From Candidatus Nanohaloarchaea archaeon (lineage in GTDB: Archaea > EX4484-52 > DAOVKX01): 5,786 bases of DNA. A model generated the notes under the pieces. It did no database searches and had not been told where the DNA came from. It was given only the letters and a program-made list of their open reading frames with translations. Where the stretch lies: the NCBI GenBank assembly GCA_030631505.1, contig DAOVKX010000066.1, positions 1 through 5,786 on the forward strand, written 5' to 3'. Of the stretch, positions 1-4,162 are shown piece by piece. Made by a program: the position numbers and the translations under genes. How positions within the stretch are numbered: position 1 is the first letter of the stretch; the number at the start of each line of letters is the position of its first letter.

Positions 1-9
1 GGAGAAAAA

Positions 10-192
10 ATGACAACTTATAATTTCAGGATAGAACTAATAAGCACAGCTCAAATTAATAAAAATTTTAAAAGCGTTGAGGAGGCTACGGCATATTATA
101 ATAATTTAAATTCAGGTTTTAAGTCAACAGGTGATTCTATTGTTTGTGTTGATGATTCTTATAATTTAATAGAAAGATATGAAAATATTTAA
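10..192 (+). CDS. Small hypothetical protein, 60 aa
   Basis: I do not recognise this protein. A good Shine-Dalgarno sequence (GGAG at positions 1-4, five A's, then ATG) supports the start, and the frame ends at TAA. The product is small, soluble and mildly acidic. It begins with a probable beta strand (YNFRIELIST), followed by a helix-like stretch (SVEEATAYYNNL) and a strand-turn segment (DSIVCVDDSYNLIERYE). There is no signal peptide, membrane segment or metal-binding motif. It is the first of a run of small plus-strand genes typical of phage accessory regions. It is probably real because of its ribosome site and position, but no function can be given. Confidence 0.65.
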   Translation: MTTYNFRIELISTAQINKNFKSVEEATAYYNNLNSGFKSTGDSIVCVDDSYNLIERYENI

Positions 193-321
193 CCCCCTCT
201 CAAGCCCCTCAGAGAAATTTGGGGTGCTTGGATGGTAGATTAATTTTAAAAGAGATAGAAGGGCGGGGGCTTTGGGGATAGACCTTTAAAACTTAACTAA
301 CGTAAAAGGAGGAGAAAGAAA
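193..321 (+). other. Intergenic region with GC-rich hairpins
   Basis: This 129-base gap has C-rich and G-rich runs in otherwise A+T-rich DNA. CAAGC (201-205) can pair with GCTTG (226-230), extended by CCC/GGG with one bulged base, giving a hairpin at 201-230 just after the 60-aa gene. A G-rich stretch at 261-277 (runs of 3, 5 and 4 G's) could instead pair with the C-rich run at 202-208 through GGGGCTT. No clear T-tract follows the hairpin at 201-230, so it is not a standard terminator. The gap ends with a very strong Shine-Dalgarno sequence (AAAGGAGGAG around 305-314) for the next gene. Confidence 0.4.
234..254 (+). repeat. 21-bp exact direct repeat, copy 1
   Basis: The 21 bases starting GGTAGATTAATTTTAAAA are repeated exactly at 705-725. 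In the second copy the repeat covers the last codons and stop of a gene (GTA GAT TAA) plus the start of the following spacer. This first copy lies in a spacer with no intact gene. It may mark the remains of a duplicated gene end or a shuffled intergenic module. Confidence 0.75.
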
Positions 322-714
322 ATGGAGAAAAAATTGAAAGACAGGGCAATCGAGATGTGGGAGTGGTTGTCGGAAGAACCCGGCAGAGATAAAAACGATT
401 AATTGAAACATCTTGAAAAAAAAGGTGTACGGAAATGTTATTTGTACACTAATTATATATGTCTTGCGGCTCGATTAATCAACCTGGATTCACGGGCAGT
501 AGGAAACGACTGCAATTTCTGTCCTGTAAAATGGATAGACGTGGAAGTGAGGGACACATTAGCTCCCTGCTCGTTTGGGGGCTATTTATCATATTTTAAG
601 CACAGTGAGAAACCCTCCCCTTTACACATGTGGGAGGGCGCCATAGGTGCAACTGAAAAAATGCAGTGGGCAAAAAAAGTATTGAATCGCATAAAAGAAA
701 CATGGGTAGATTAA
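322..714 (+). pseudogene. Cys-rich small phage protein split by in-frame TAA
   Basis: A very strong ribosome site (GGAGGAG, 308-314) precedes an ATG at 322, but that frame meets TAA at 400-402 after only 26 codons. The same frame then runs on from a TTG at 403 for 103 codons to TAA at 712-714, with no ribosome site for the TTG. Read through, the product would be about 130 residues. It starts with a helical MWEWLSEEPGRDK segment, has cysteines at codons 39, 47, 64, 67 and 83 (including CNFC), and ends in a basic helix (WAKKVLNRIKETW). That layout, MWxWL...P...K followed by spaced cysteines, resembles small Cys-rich proteins I recall from phage genomes. In those a Tyr or Trp is usual near the stop position, so a single change such as TAT or TAC to TAA would explain the break. 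Alternatives are a short upstream peptide coupled to a TTG-initiated 103-aa protein, stop-codon readthrough, or a sequencing error. Other genes here end normally at TAA, so general recoding is unlikely. Confidence 0.6.
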
Positions 715-725
715 TTTTAAAAGAG
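705..725 (+). repeat. 21-bp exact direct repeat, copy 2
   Basis: This is the second copy of the repeat at 234-254. It includes the 3' end and stop codon of the split Cys-rich gene and runs into the ribosome-site region of the next gene (AGGAGG, 724-729). Confidence 0.75.
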
Positions 726-736
726 GAGGTTGTGGG

Positions 737-979
737 ATGACAAAAGGCAGACATAAGAAATCGTTGAAAAAAAAGCCAATAACAGTCTCTCTTGATATGA
801 GTGCAATAAACATCATAGATGAACTTATTAGAAAAAATATGAAGAGCAGGTCTTCAAAATTAAATTATATTATACATCAGTTCAATATAAATAATATTTT
901 AAAAAAAGGAGAAAAAATCAATGCCATTAAAATTACAAAAAGTCAAAGATTTCAAAAAACTCATGTTCGTCAGGATTGA
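737..979 (+). CDS. Ribbon-helix-helix DNA-binding protein, 80 aa
   Basis: This is probably a small transcriptional regulator of the ribbon-helix-helix (CopG/Arc/MetJ-like) fold, which binds operator DNA as a dimer through paired beta strands. A Lys-rich N-terminus is followed by a strand PITVSLD (about residues 14-20), a helix INIIDELIRKN, then MKSRSSKLNYIIHQF as turn plus second helix. This matches the family pattern of strand, then IDELI, then SRSxLxxxII. The start is set by AGGAGG at 724-729, seven bases before ATG. The last 19 codons overlap the following helix-turn-helix gene in another frame (59 bases), which is long for phage genes. The tail after residue 53 is therefore low-complexity and may be a secondary extension after loss of an earlier stop. 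Targets are unknown; the palindromes at 3221-3255 are one possibility, by inference only. Confidence 0.7.
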   Translation: MTKGRHKKSLKKKPITVSLDMSAINIIDELIRKNMKSRSSKLNYIIHQFNINNILKKGEKINAIKITKSQRFQKTHVRQD

Positions 980-1175
980 ACCTGAAGGAGAAATCCTCAT
1001 ATCTCAGCATAGCCTCGGTATTAAAGACCTGAGAAAATTCTTGAATTTCACCACCGCACAATTCGGGGAAAAAATTGGAGTGTCTCACAGGACAATTGAA
1101 GGTTGGGAATACGGAAAAGGCAAGGAGCCGTCAAGGTCTAACTTGATGTTGATCAAGGCTGTTTTTAAATTGTAA
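921..1175 (+). CDS. Helix-turn-helix (XRE-like) DNA-binding protein, 84 aa
   Basis: This is a likely DNA-binding regulator. The C-terminal half carries a helix-turn-helix of the Xre/Cro type: IKDLRKFLNFTTAQFGEKIG followed by VSHRTIEGWEYGK (about residues 34-67). The pattern LRKxLxxTxxxFGExxGVSxRTIExWExG is characteristic of phage and toxin-antitoxin regulators. The N-terminal third (MPLKLQKVKDFKKLMFVRIEP) is short and basic with a predicted strand. The start is supported by GGAG at 908-911, nine bases before ATG. The gene begins inside the end of the ribbon-helix-helix gene and ends at TAA, after which plus-strand coding stops until 3407. It may regulate nearby promoters, but nothing in the sequence shows which. 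Confidence 0.75.
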   Translation: MPLKLQKVKDFKKLMFVRIEPEGEILISQHSLGIKDLRKFLNFTTAQFGEKIGVSHRTIEGWEYGKGKEPSRSNLMLIKAVFKL

Positions 1176-1219
1176 ATAATTATATAGGAAAACTGTTGAA
1201 ATTGAATTAGAATAAACAC

Positions 1220-1249
1220 TTGACACTAAATAAAAAGCATGGGACTATA
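1220..1249 (+). promoter_or_regulatory. Putative sigma-70 promoter
   Basis: A perfect -35 hexamer TTGACA (1220-1225) is followed after 18 bases by ACTATA (1244-1249), a moderate -10 inside ACTATAAAA. No gene starts downstream. The transcript would run about 70 bases straight into the strong terminator at 1286-1322, which suggests a small RNA rather than an mRNA. Confidence 0.45.
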
Positions 1250-1255
1250 AAACAC

Positions 1256-1326
1256 TCCTTAAAAAAGGATATTCGCGATGTCCTGAAAAAGCCTGGGTGC
1301 TTGATGAACACCCAGGCTTTTTCTTT
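1256..1326 (+). ncRNA. Candidate small structured RNA
   Basis: This is an inferred transcript between the putative promoter at 1220-1249 and the terminator. Besides the terminator hairpin, a 6-bp stem GGATAT (1267-1272) pairs with ATGTCC (1278-1283) around a five-base loop TCGCG, including one G-U pair. An alternative hairpin pairs TCCTT (1256-1260) with AAGGA (1265-1269). The 5' part, ACTCCTT, is complementary to Shine-Dalgarno sequences of the AAGGAG(T) type used by several genes here, including those starting at 2631 and 3918 and the deformylase gene. It has no convincing reading frame and matches no RNA family I recognise. It could equally be only the trailing end of a longer message. Confidence 0.35.
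1286..1322. terminator. Strong bidirectional intrinsic terminator
   Basis: A perfect 14-bp stem, AAAAAGCCTGGGTG (1286-1299) with its complement at 1309-1322, closes a nine-base loop. On the plus strand it ends in TTTTTCTTTTT; on the minus strand the stem ends in five T's. It sits between converging units: the plus-strand helix-turn-helix gene or candidate small RNA on the left and the minus-strand operon ending at 1371 on the right. It probably stops transcription from both sides. Confidence 0.92.
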
Positions 1327-1370
1327 TTAATTGCCGGATTGTTAAAATTTCAAGATCTGACAACATTTCT

Positions 1371-1598
1371 TTATTTGTTTCTTGTCCCAGGAGCACTCTC
1401 TCCTCTAAAGCTATTAATAAAAAGCCATCCAAATAATATCAACAGGCAAAATAATATGGTTGTCCAGAAAACATCAGCGCCTGTTAATACTGGCTTGTCA
1501 CTTGTCGAGCCTATAACTCCAGCAAGTGCAACAAAAAACCATGCCATTGCACAGCCATAAACGCCCTGCCAAAAACCTTTTATGGTTAATCTTTTCAT
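1371..1598 (-). CDS. Small two-pass membrane protein, 75 aa
   Basis: I do not recognise a family. The protein has a short basic N-terminus (MKRLTIK), a first hydrophobic segment at about residues 9-30 (ending in FFVALAGVIG), a polar loop STSDKPVLTGAD, a second hydrophobic segment at about residues 43-62 (TTILFCLLILFGWLFI) and a basic C-terminal tail. It should sit in the inner membrane as a hairpin with both ends cytoplasmic. The ATG overlaps the TGA of the upstream 73-aa gene as ATGA, with GAGGTGGAG as ribosome site, so the pair is translationally coupled. It is the last gene of the minus-strand operon, followed by the terminator. Size and topology would fit a holin, a superinfection-exclusion protein or another small phage membrane protein, but the sequence does not decide this. 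Confidence 0.65.
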   Translation of the reverse strand: MKRLTIKGFWQGVYGCAMAWFFVALAGVIGSTSDKPVLTGADVFWTTILFCLLILFGWLFINSFRGESAPGTRNK

Positions 1599-1816
1599 TG
1601 CTCCACCTCATAATTATATGCCAAGGTGCTTCCGAAAAACTCATGCCCCGGGTGATTAATGTTGTATTGGAGTAAATATGATTTTGGGTTAATCATTGTG
1701 CAATCAGTATATCCAATATACTGAATATGTTTTTTTCCCAGGCCATGCTTATTCGCCAAGAGGTTTACGCCTTTTTGTATAATATGTGGGCTCATTTCTT
1801 TTTTGATTCTTGACAT
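1595..1816 (-). CDS. Hypothetical protein, 73 aa
   Basis: I do not recognise this protein. The first 26 residues are basic and helical (SRIKKEMSPHIIQKG...LLANKHGLGKK). The rest is rich in aromatic residues and His, with likely beta strands (HIQYIGYTDCTMINP, YLLQYNI, STLAYNYEVE) and no membrane segment. The start at 1816 is chosen because GGAAAGGAAG lies just upstream on the minus strand; the next Met (residue 8) has no ribosome site. It overlaps the end of the 47-aa ORF by 25 bases and shares ATGA with the 75-aa membrane-protein gene. It is therefore an internal operon member, and its role is unknown. Confidence 0.6.
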   Translation of the reverse strand: MSRIKKEMSPHIIQKGVNLLANKHGLGKKHIQYIGYTDCTMINPKSYLLQYNINHPGHEFFGSTLAYNYEVEQ

Positions 1817-1935
1817 AGCTCTTCCTTTCCGTGTCTTTTTTTTCTATACCAGAACAAGGCAGCTTGCACAACAGCATTCTTCTTCTTTTGTTTCTTAAGC
1901 CATTCTTCGGTGCCTGGTAGTAGGTTTATTTGCAT
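1792..1935 (-). CDS. Very small basic hypothetical protein, 47 aa
   Basis: This short ORF fills the gap between the 226-aa and 73-aa genes. It starts at ATG (1933-1935) with GGAG nine bases upstream on the minus strand, and ends at TGA inside the 73-aa gene. The product begins MQINLLPGTEEWLKKQKKK, has a short hydrophobic helix NAVVQAALFWY and finishes with a strongly basic tail (RKKRHGKEEL...SKKK). It has no recognisable domain. The helix is too short for a clear membrane span; an amphipathic or nucleic-acid-binding peptide is possible. Support is the ribosome site and the otherwise empty slot in a tightly packed operon. The eight-base A run near its middle is a place where frameshifting or a sequencing error could occur. 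Confidence 0.5.
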   Translation of the reverse strand: MQINLLPGTEEWLKKQKKKNAVVQAALFWYRKKRHGKEELCQESKKK

Positions 1936-1950
1936 AACCTTCAACTCCTT

Positions 1951-2631
1951 TTATTCTCCTTTTATTTTAGAAGTAACCCACCTTTGTAATATTTCATAAT
2001 CTTCTTTATTGCACATGAAGGGTACTTGGCAGCGCCCCCATTCTCGGCAATTAAATTCACCACCACCGGGATTATGTAGAAAGCCAAGACCGTGTGTCTT
2101 AACTAATTCTATTATTTTACTGTAATATTCTTTTTGTTTTGTTTGTTCTGTTCTCTCTGTGTTTATTTTATTATAAAGTTCATCAATTTCAAGTTGTGGA
2201 TGATGTTTGTGTAACACAATATCATTAACCAAAACTAGTTCACTACAAGAGGTTGTGCTGATACTCCTTCCATCCTTATCAAAAAAACGACAAAGGAAAA
2301 CCCCCAAGTCTTCAGTTAAATCCATAATAAACCCTTTTTCACAATCAGGGTGTTCTTTATCCCTTCCTGCGTGTGGTGGCATATAAATAATTTGATCACA
2401 GGGACGATACTTGTCATCAGTTTCAAGAATAATCCCATCTGATTCTGTTCTTGTGTAGGTCATTCCTTTAGGGGGCAGCAATTCGTTCGCGGATAAAGTG
2501 ACTTTTCCACCTAAACGTCTAATCAAAGCAGCAGTTATTACCGCACCCCCTGTCCACTCTAACCCATTAATCTCTGTAGAGATGTCTGGTGGTTCTTTTA
2601 GGACTTTTGAAAAATCAAGTTTTGTGTTCAT
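1951..2631 (-). CDS. Phage hypothetical protein with HPDCE motif, 226 aa
   Basis: No enzymatic family is recognised, but the protein looks like a chain of short phage modules. Residues about 22-70 (NGLEWTGGAV..AALIRRLGGKVTLSANEL) resemble the ALIRxLGGxVTL segment seen in small phage proteins. Residues 78-125 (CDQIIYMPPHAGRDKEHPDC, then EKGFIMD...VFLCRF) resemble another phage module with a D-x-x-H-x-D-C-E-x-G core, in which Cys78, His94 and Cys97 could bind a metal. A charged helical linker (about 148-180) leads to a C-terminal part with GFLHNPGGGEFNC, Cys195, Cys201, Cys207 and a final helix. There is no signal peptide or membrane segment. The start has AAAGGAG nine bases upstream. The gene lies 24 bases after the deformylase gene and 15 bases before the 47-aa ORF, so it is co-transcribed with them. 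The module matches are from memory, not a search. Confidence 0.7.
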   Translation of the reverse strand: MNTKLDFSKVLKEPPDISTEINGLEWTGGAVITAALIRRLGGKVTLSANELLPPKGMTYTRTESDGIILETDDKYRPCDQIIYMPPHAGRDKEHPDCEKGFIMDLTEDLGVFLCRFFDKDGRSISTTSCSELVLVNDIVLHKHHPQLEIDELYNKINTERTEQTKQKEYYSKIIELVKTHGLGFLHNPGGGEFNCREWGRCQVPFMCNKEDYEILQRWVTSKIKGE

Positions 2632-2655
2632 TTTTAATCACTCCTTTATAAATAA

Positions 2656-3111
2656 TTATATTAAAATTCCATTTAAATGGTCAGTTTCATGCTGAATTAT
2701 CCTGGCTTCAAAGTTTTTAAATGTATCTATGGTAGTGATTAGTGGGCCATGATCACTTTCGACTTTATACCTTATTCGTATTTTTTTATATCTGTGGATC
2801 TTTGTTTTTATTCCAGGGTGGGAAAGGCACTCTTCTACATCTGATTTAAACCCACCAAATTTTAAAATGTATTCCGGATTTATCATAATTGTCCAGGGAT
2901 CATTAACCTTGCTCATAGTTTTTACAACAATTATCCTGGATAAATACCCAATTTGATTAGCAGCTAATCCAACACAGCCAGTTTCTGTGTCTGCATGAAA
3001 TTTGGCAGTTTTCAGTAAGTTTCGGGAAATCTTCTTAATATTACCGTACTCTATAGCATCTTCACAAACATGGGATAGTCTGCGGTGGCTGGTTATTATT
3101 TCTTTTATCAT
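2656..3111 (-). CDS. def: Peptide deformylase, 151 aa
   Basis: This enzyme removes the N-formyl group from the initiator methionine of new proteins in the cytoplasm, using a metal ion. All three family motifs are present: GLAANQ (residues 48-53), the Cys motif ECLS (94-97, usual form EGCLS, so Gly is replaced by Glu) and HETDH (141-145). The metal ligands would be Cys95, His141 and His145, and Glu142 the catalytic acid. The protein stops three residues after HLNG, so it lacks the C-terminal helix of typical bacterial enzymes (about 165-190 aa), as reported for some phage deformylases. The frame is open upstream to 3216, but the start at 3111 is chosen because AAGGAG (minus strand, 3119-3124) lies seven bases before it and family similarity begins there. 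It is first in the minus-strand operon. A phage copy may support rapid phage protein synthesis; this is inference. Confidence 0.9.
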   Translation of the reverse strand: MIKEIITSHRRLSHVCEDAIEYGNIKKISRNLLKTAKFHADTETGCVGLAANQIGYLSRIIVVKTMSKVNDPWTIMINPEYILKFGGFKSDVEECLSHPGIKTKIHRYKKIRIRYKVESDHGPLITTIDTFKNFEARIIQHETDHLNGILI

Positions 3112-3118
3112 TATTTTT

Positions 3119-3124
3119 CTCCTT
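3119..3124 (-). promoter_or_regulatory. Ribosome binding site that sets the deformylase start
   Basis: AAGGAG on the minus strand lies seven bases upstream of ATG 3109-3111. The longer possible start at 3216 has no comparable site and would add 35 residues with no family similarity. Confidence 0.8.
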
Positions 3125-3220
3125 ATTCTATATTGTTTGTTTCCCATGTCTATTGCAAACACCATGCCAACAGATTTAAGCCTAAGAATGCAGGCTTTGA
3201 AGGTTTGGGCTATCACTTTT

Positions 3221-3255
3221 TGACAAAAAAAGTCACTACTTTACAAAAATTGTAA
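3221..3255. promoter_or_regulatory. Tandem matched palindromes, likely operator pair
   Basis: Two 15-base inverted repeats lie with centres exactly 20 bp apart: TGACAAAAAAAGTCA (3221-3235) and TTACAAAAATTGTAA (3241-3255). They agree at 11 of 15 positions. At the second and second-last positions both arms change together (G/C in one, T/A in the other), so symmetry is kept. Each overlaps a -35-like hexamer (TTGACA at 3220, TTTACA at 3240). Twenty bases is close to two helical turns, so two dimers would bind the same DNA face. This fits a repressor site controlling the divergent promoters. The regulator is unknown; the ribbon-helix-helix or helix-turn-helix protein encoded in this window is a candidate. 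Confidence 0.5.
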
Positions 3256-3406
3256 GAACACCCCTAATATCCAACTATATCAATACTGTTTAAAAATGAG
3301 TTTTTATAAAAATAAGTAATTTTGTAATGGTCTTAAAGAAAAAGCTTTACTTTCCCATAGATCCATGTGATTTGTATTAATAACGAGCTATCATAAAGGC
3401 TTATAT

Positions 3407-3547
3407 ATGAGTTTTAAATCAAAAGAGATGCTTTTTATTGTGTCGACCATAAGATGCACAGCTATTTTCTTTATTATTTTCGTTTCATACAAAAAACTGA
3501 TCAACAAGTTCCGACCCAAACCAACAAATAGAAAGGAATTAATTTAA
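3407..3547 (+). CDS. Small single-pass membrane protein, 46 aa
   Basis: ATG at 3407 opens a 46-codon frame whose TAA overlaps the ATG of the peptidase gene by one base (TAATG), a coupling typical of phage genes. AAAGG lies seven bases upstream. The product has a short polar start (MSFKSKE), one hydrophobic segment at about residues 8-28 (MLFIVSTIRCTAIFFIIFVS) and a strongly basic tail (KKLINKFRPKPTNRK). This topology implies a cytoplasmic C-terminus. Its place directly before a peptidoglycan peptidase suggests a role in lysis, such as a holin- or release-type peptide, but there is no family match and this is inference from position. Confidence 0.6.
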   Translation: MSFKSKEMLFIVSTIRCTAIFFIIFVSYKKLINKFRPKPTNRKELI

Positions 3548-3903
3548 TGGCTGACATGGTAAAAGATTTTGATTGCAAATGTGGCAAGTGTGGCCTGAAA
3601 AGTAGCCAGATGAGTTTAAGTTTTATTGAAAAGTTTACAATGGCCGAGCTAATATCACAGACAGATTTTGTGATTACTTCAGGCATCAGATGTCCAGAAT
3701 ATAATAAAAAAGTTGGTGGTAGTGAAACATCTTCTCATTTAACAGGAGATGCTGCGGATATAAAAGTAATCACCAGCCGTCAAAGATATATCATTGTAAA
3801 GGCATTACTGCAATCAGGATTTAAAAGAATCGGAATAGGCAAAACGTTTATCCATGTCGATGACGATCCAGCAAAGCCGAAGAAATTAATATGGTTATAT
3901 TAA
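3547..3903 (+). CDS. M15 family peptidoglycan peptidase, 118 aa
   Basis: This is a zinc metallopeptidase of the M15 type (the Peptidase_M15_3 / D-Ala-D-Ala carboxypeptidase-like group). It cuts peptide bonds in peptidoglycan and serves phages as an endolysin or virion-associated lysin. The pattern is complete: FDCKCGKCG near the N-terminus (Cys10, 12, 15), TSGIRCPEYNKKVGG (residues 44-58), SSHLTGDAADI (62-72) and FIHVD (101-105). The expected zinc ligands are His64, Asp71 and His103. Its length is usual for the single-domain phage form. It has no signal peptide, so export would need a holin or use within the virion. AAAGGA lies nine bases before ATG. It is flanked by two tiny membrane-protein genes, which supports a lysis role. 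The exact bond cleaved cannot be told from sequence. Confidence 0.88.
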   Translation: MADMVKDFDCKCGKCGLKSSQMSLSFIEKFTMAELISQTDFVITSGIRCPEYNKKVGGSETSSHLTGDAADIKVITSRQRYIIVKALLQSGFKRIGIGKTFIHVDDDPAKPKKLIWLY

Positions 3904-3917
3904 AAGGAGTTTTAATC

Positions 3918-4064
3918 ATGAAAATACTCACTAAAATGCTTGACGTATTCACAAAAATGGAGCCAAAAACCAGAAGGACTCTGATTATCGTGTTGGGCGT
4001 TCTTGGGGTTGCATTTGTTGTCGTGGCAGGTGTAACAGGGAATTTCGATATTTTTGAACGATAA
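3918..4064 (+). CDS. Small single-pass membrane protein, 48 aa
   Basis: A strong AAAAGGAG eight bases upstream supports ATG at 3918. The 48-aa product has an amphipathic N-terminal helix (KILTKMLDVFTKM), the segment EPKTRR, one long hydrophobic span at about residues 22-42 (TLIIVLGVLGVAFVVVAGV) and a short acidic end (NFDIFER). Small phage membrane proteins with an EPKTRR-like segment before the membrane span occur next to endolysin genes. By position it is a candidate holin or antiholin partner of the M15 peptidase, 14 bases after that gene. I cannot name a family. The ORF is short but its composition and ribosome site are convincing. Confidence 0.68.
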   Translation: MKILTKMLDVFTKMEPKTRRTLIIVLGVLGVAFVVVAGVTGNFDIFER

Positions 4065-4100
4065 AGAGCTTATAAAATAGTTGTTGTCTTTTGTAATCGT

Positions 4101-4121
4101 ATCGCTTTGTGCTATAGCGAT
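4101..4121 (+). other. Small hairpin in peptidase-ParB spacer
   Basis: In the roughly 100-base spacer before the ParB-domain gene, ATCGCT (4101-4106) pairs with AGCGAT (4116-4121) around a nine-base loop. There is no T-tract, so it is not an intrinsic terminator; it could be an operator or have no role. A weak promoter-like pair, TTGTAA (4091) and TATAGC (4113), overlaps it. The rest of the spacer shows only the AAAGGA ribosome site of the next gene. Confidence 0.25.
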
Positions 4122-4162
4122 GATGGTTATATGAATCTATGGTGACATAAGAAAGGACGCCT

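Larger units (their letters stand above)
3112..3406. promoter_or_regulatory. Divergent intergenic control region
   Basis: This gap of about 295 bases separates the minus-strand deformylase operon from the plus-strand membrane-protein/peptidase genes, so it should hold promoters for both. It is very A+T-rich, which makes promoter calls by eye unreliable. On the plus strand, TTGACA occurs at 3220-3225 without a good -10, and TTTACA (3240-3245) lies 19 bases before TAATAT (3265-3270). No coding frame here has a ribosome site. The clearest signal is the pair of palindromes at 3221-3255, listed separately. Confidence 0.5.

Noticed and set aside
261..277. G-quadruplex
   Set aside because: Only three usable runs of three or more G's occur close together; a fourth lies about 35 bases away, so support is weak.
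400..402. TAA recoded as an amino acid across the genome
   Set aside because: Several other genes here end at TAA with correctly spaced next genes (192, 1175, 3547, 3903, 4064, 5174), so TAA works as a normal stop.
933..945. TTACAAAAAGTCA in the helix-turn-helix gene, similar to the palindromes at 3221-3255
   Set aside because: It is two bases shorter, not symmetric, and lies in A-rich coding sequence where such strings arise by chance.
1297..1560. Plus-strand 87-aa frame over the terminator and 75-aa gene
   Set aside because: It has no ribosome site, begins inside the terminator hairpin, and is antisense to a better-supported membrane-protein gene.
3112..3216. Longer deformylase start (35 extra residues)
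   Set aside because: There is no ribosome site near 3216, no family similarity in the added part, and a strong AAGGAG directly before the ATG at 3111. The extension would also run close to the operator-like palindromes.
3313..3328. Third possible operator (reverse of TTACAAAATTACTT)
   Set aside because: Only one half-site matches; the other arm breaks symmetry.
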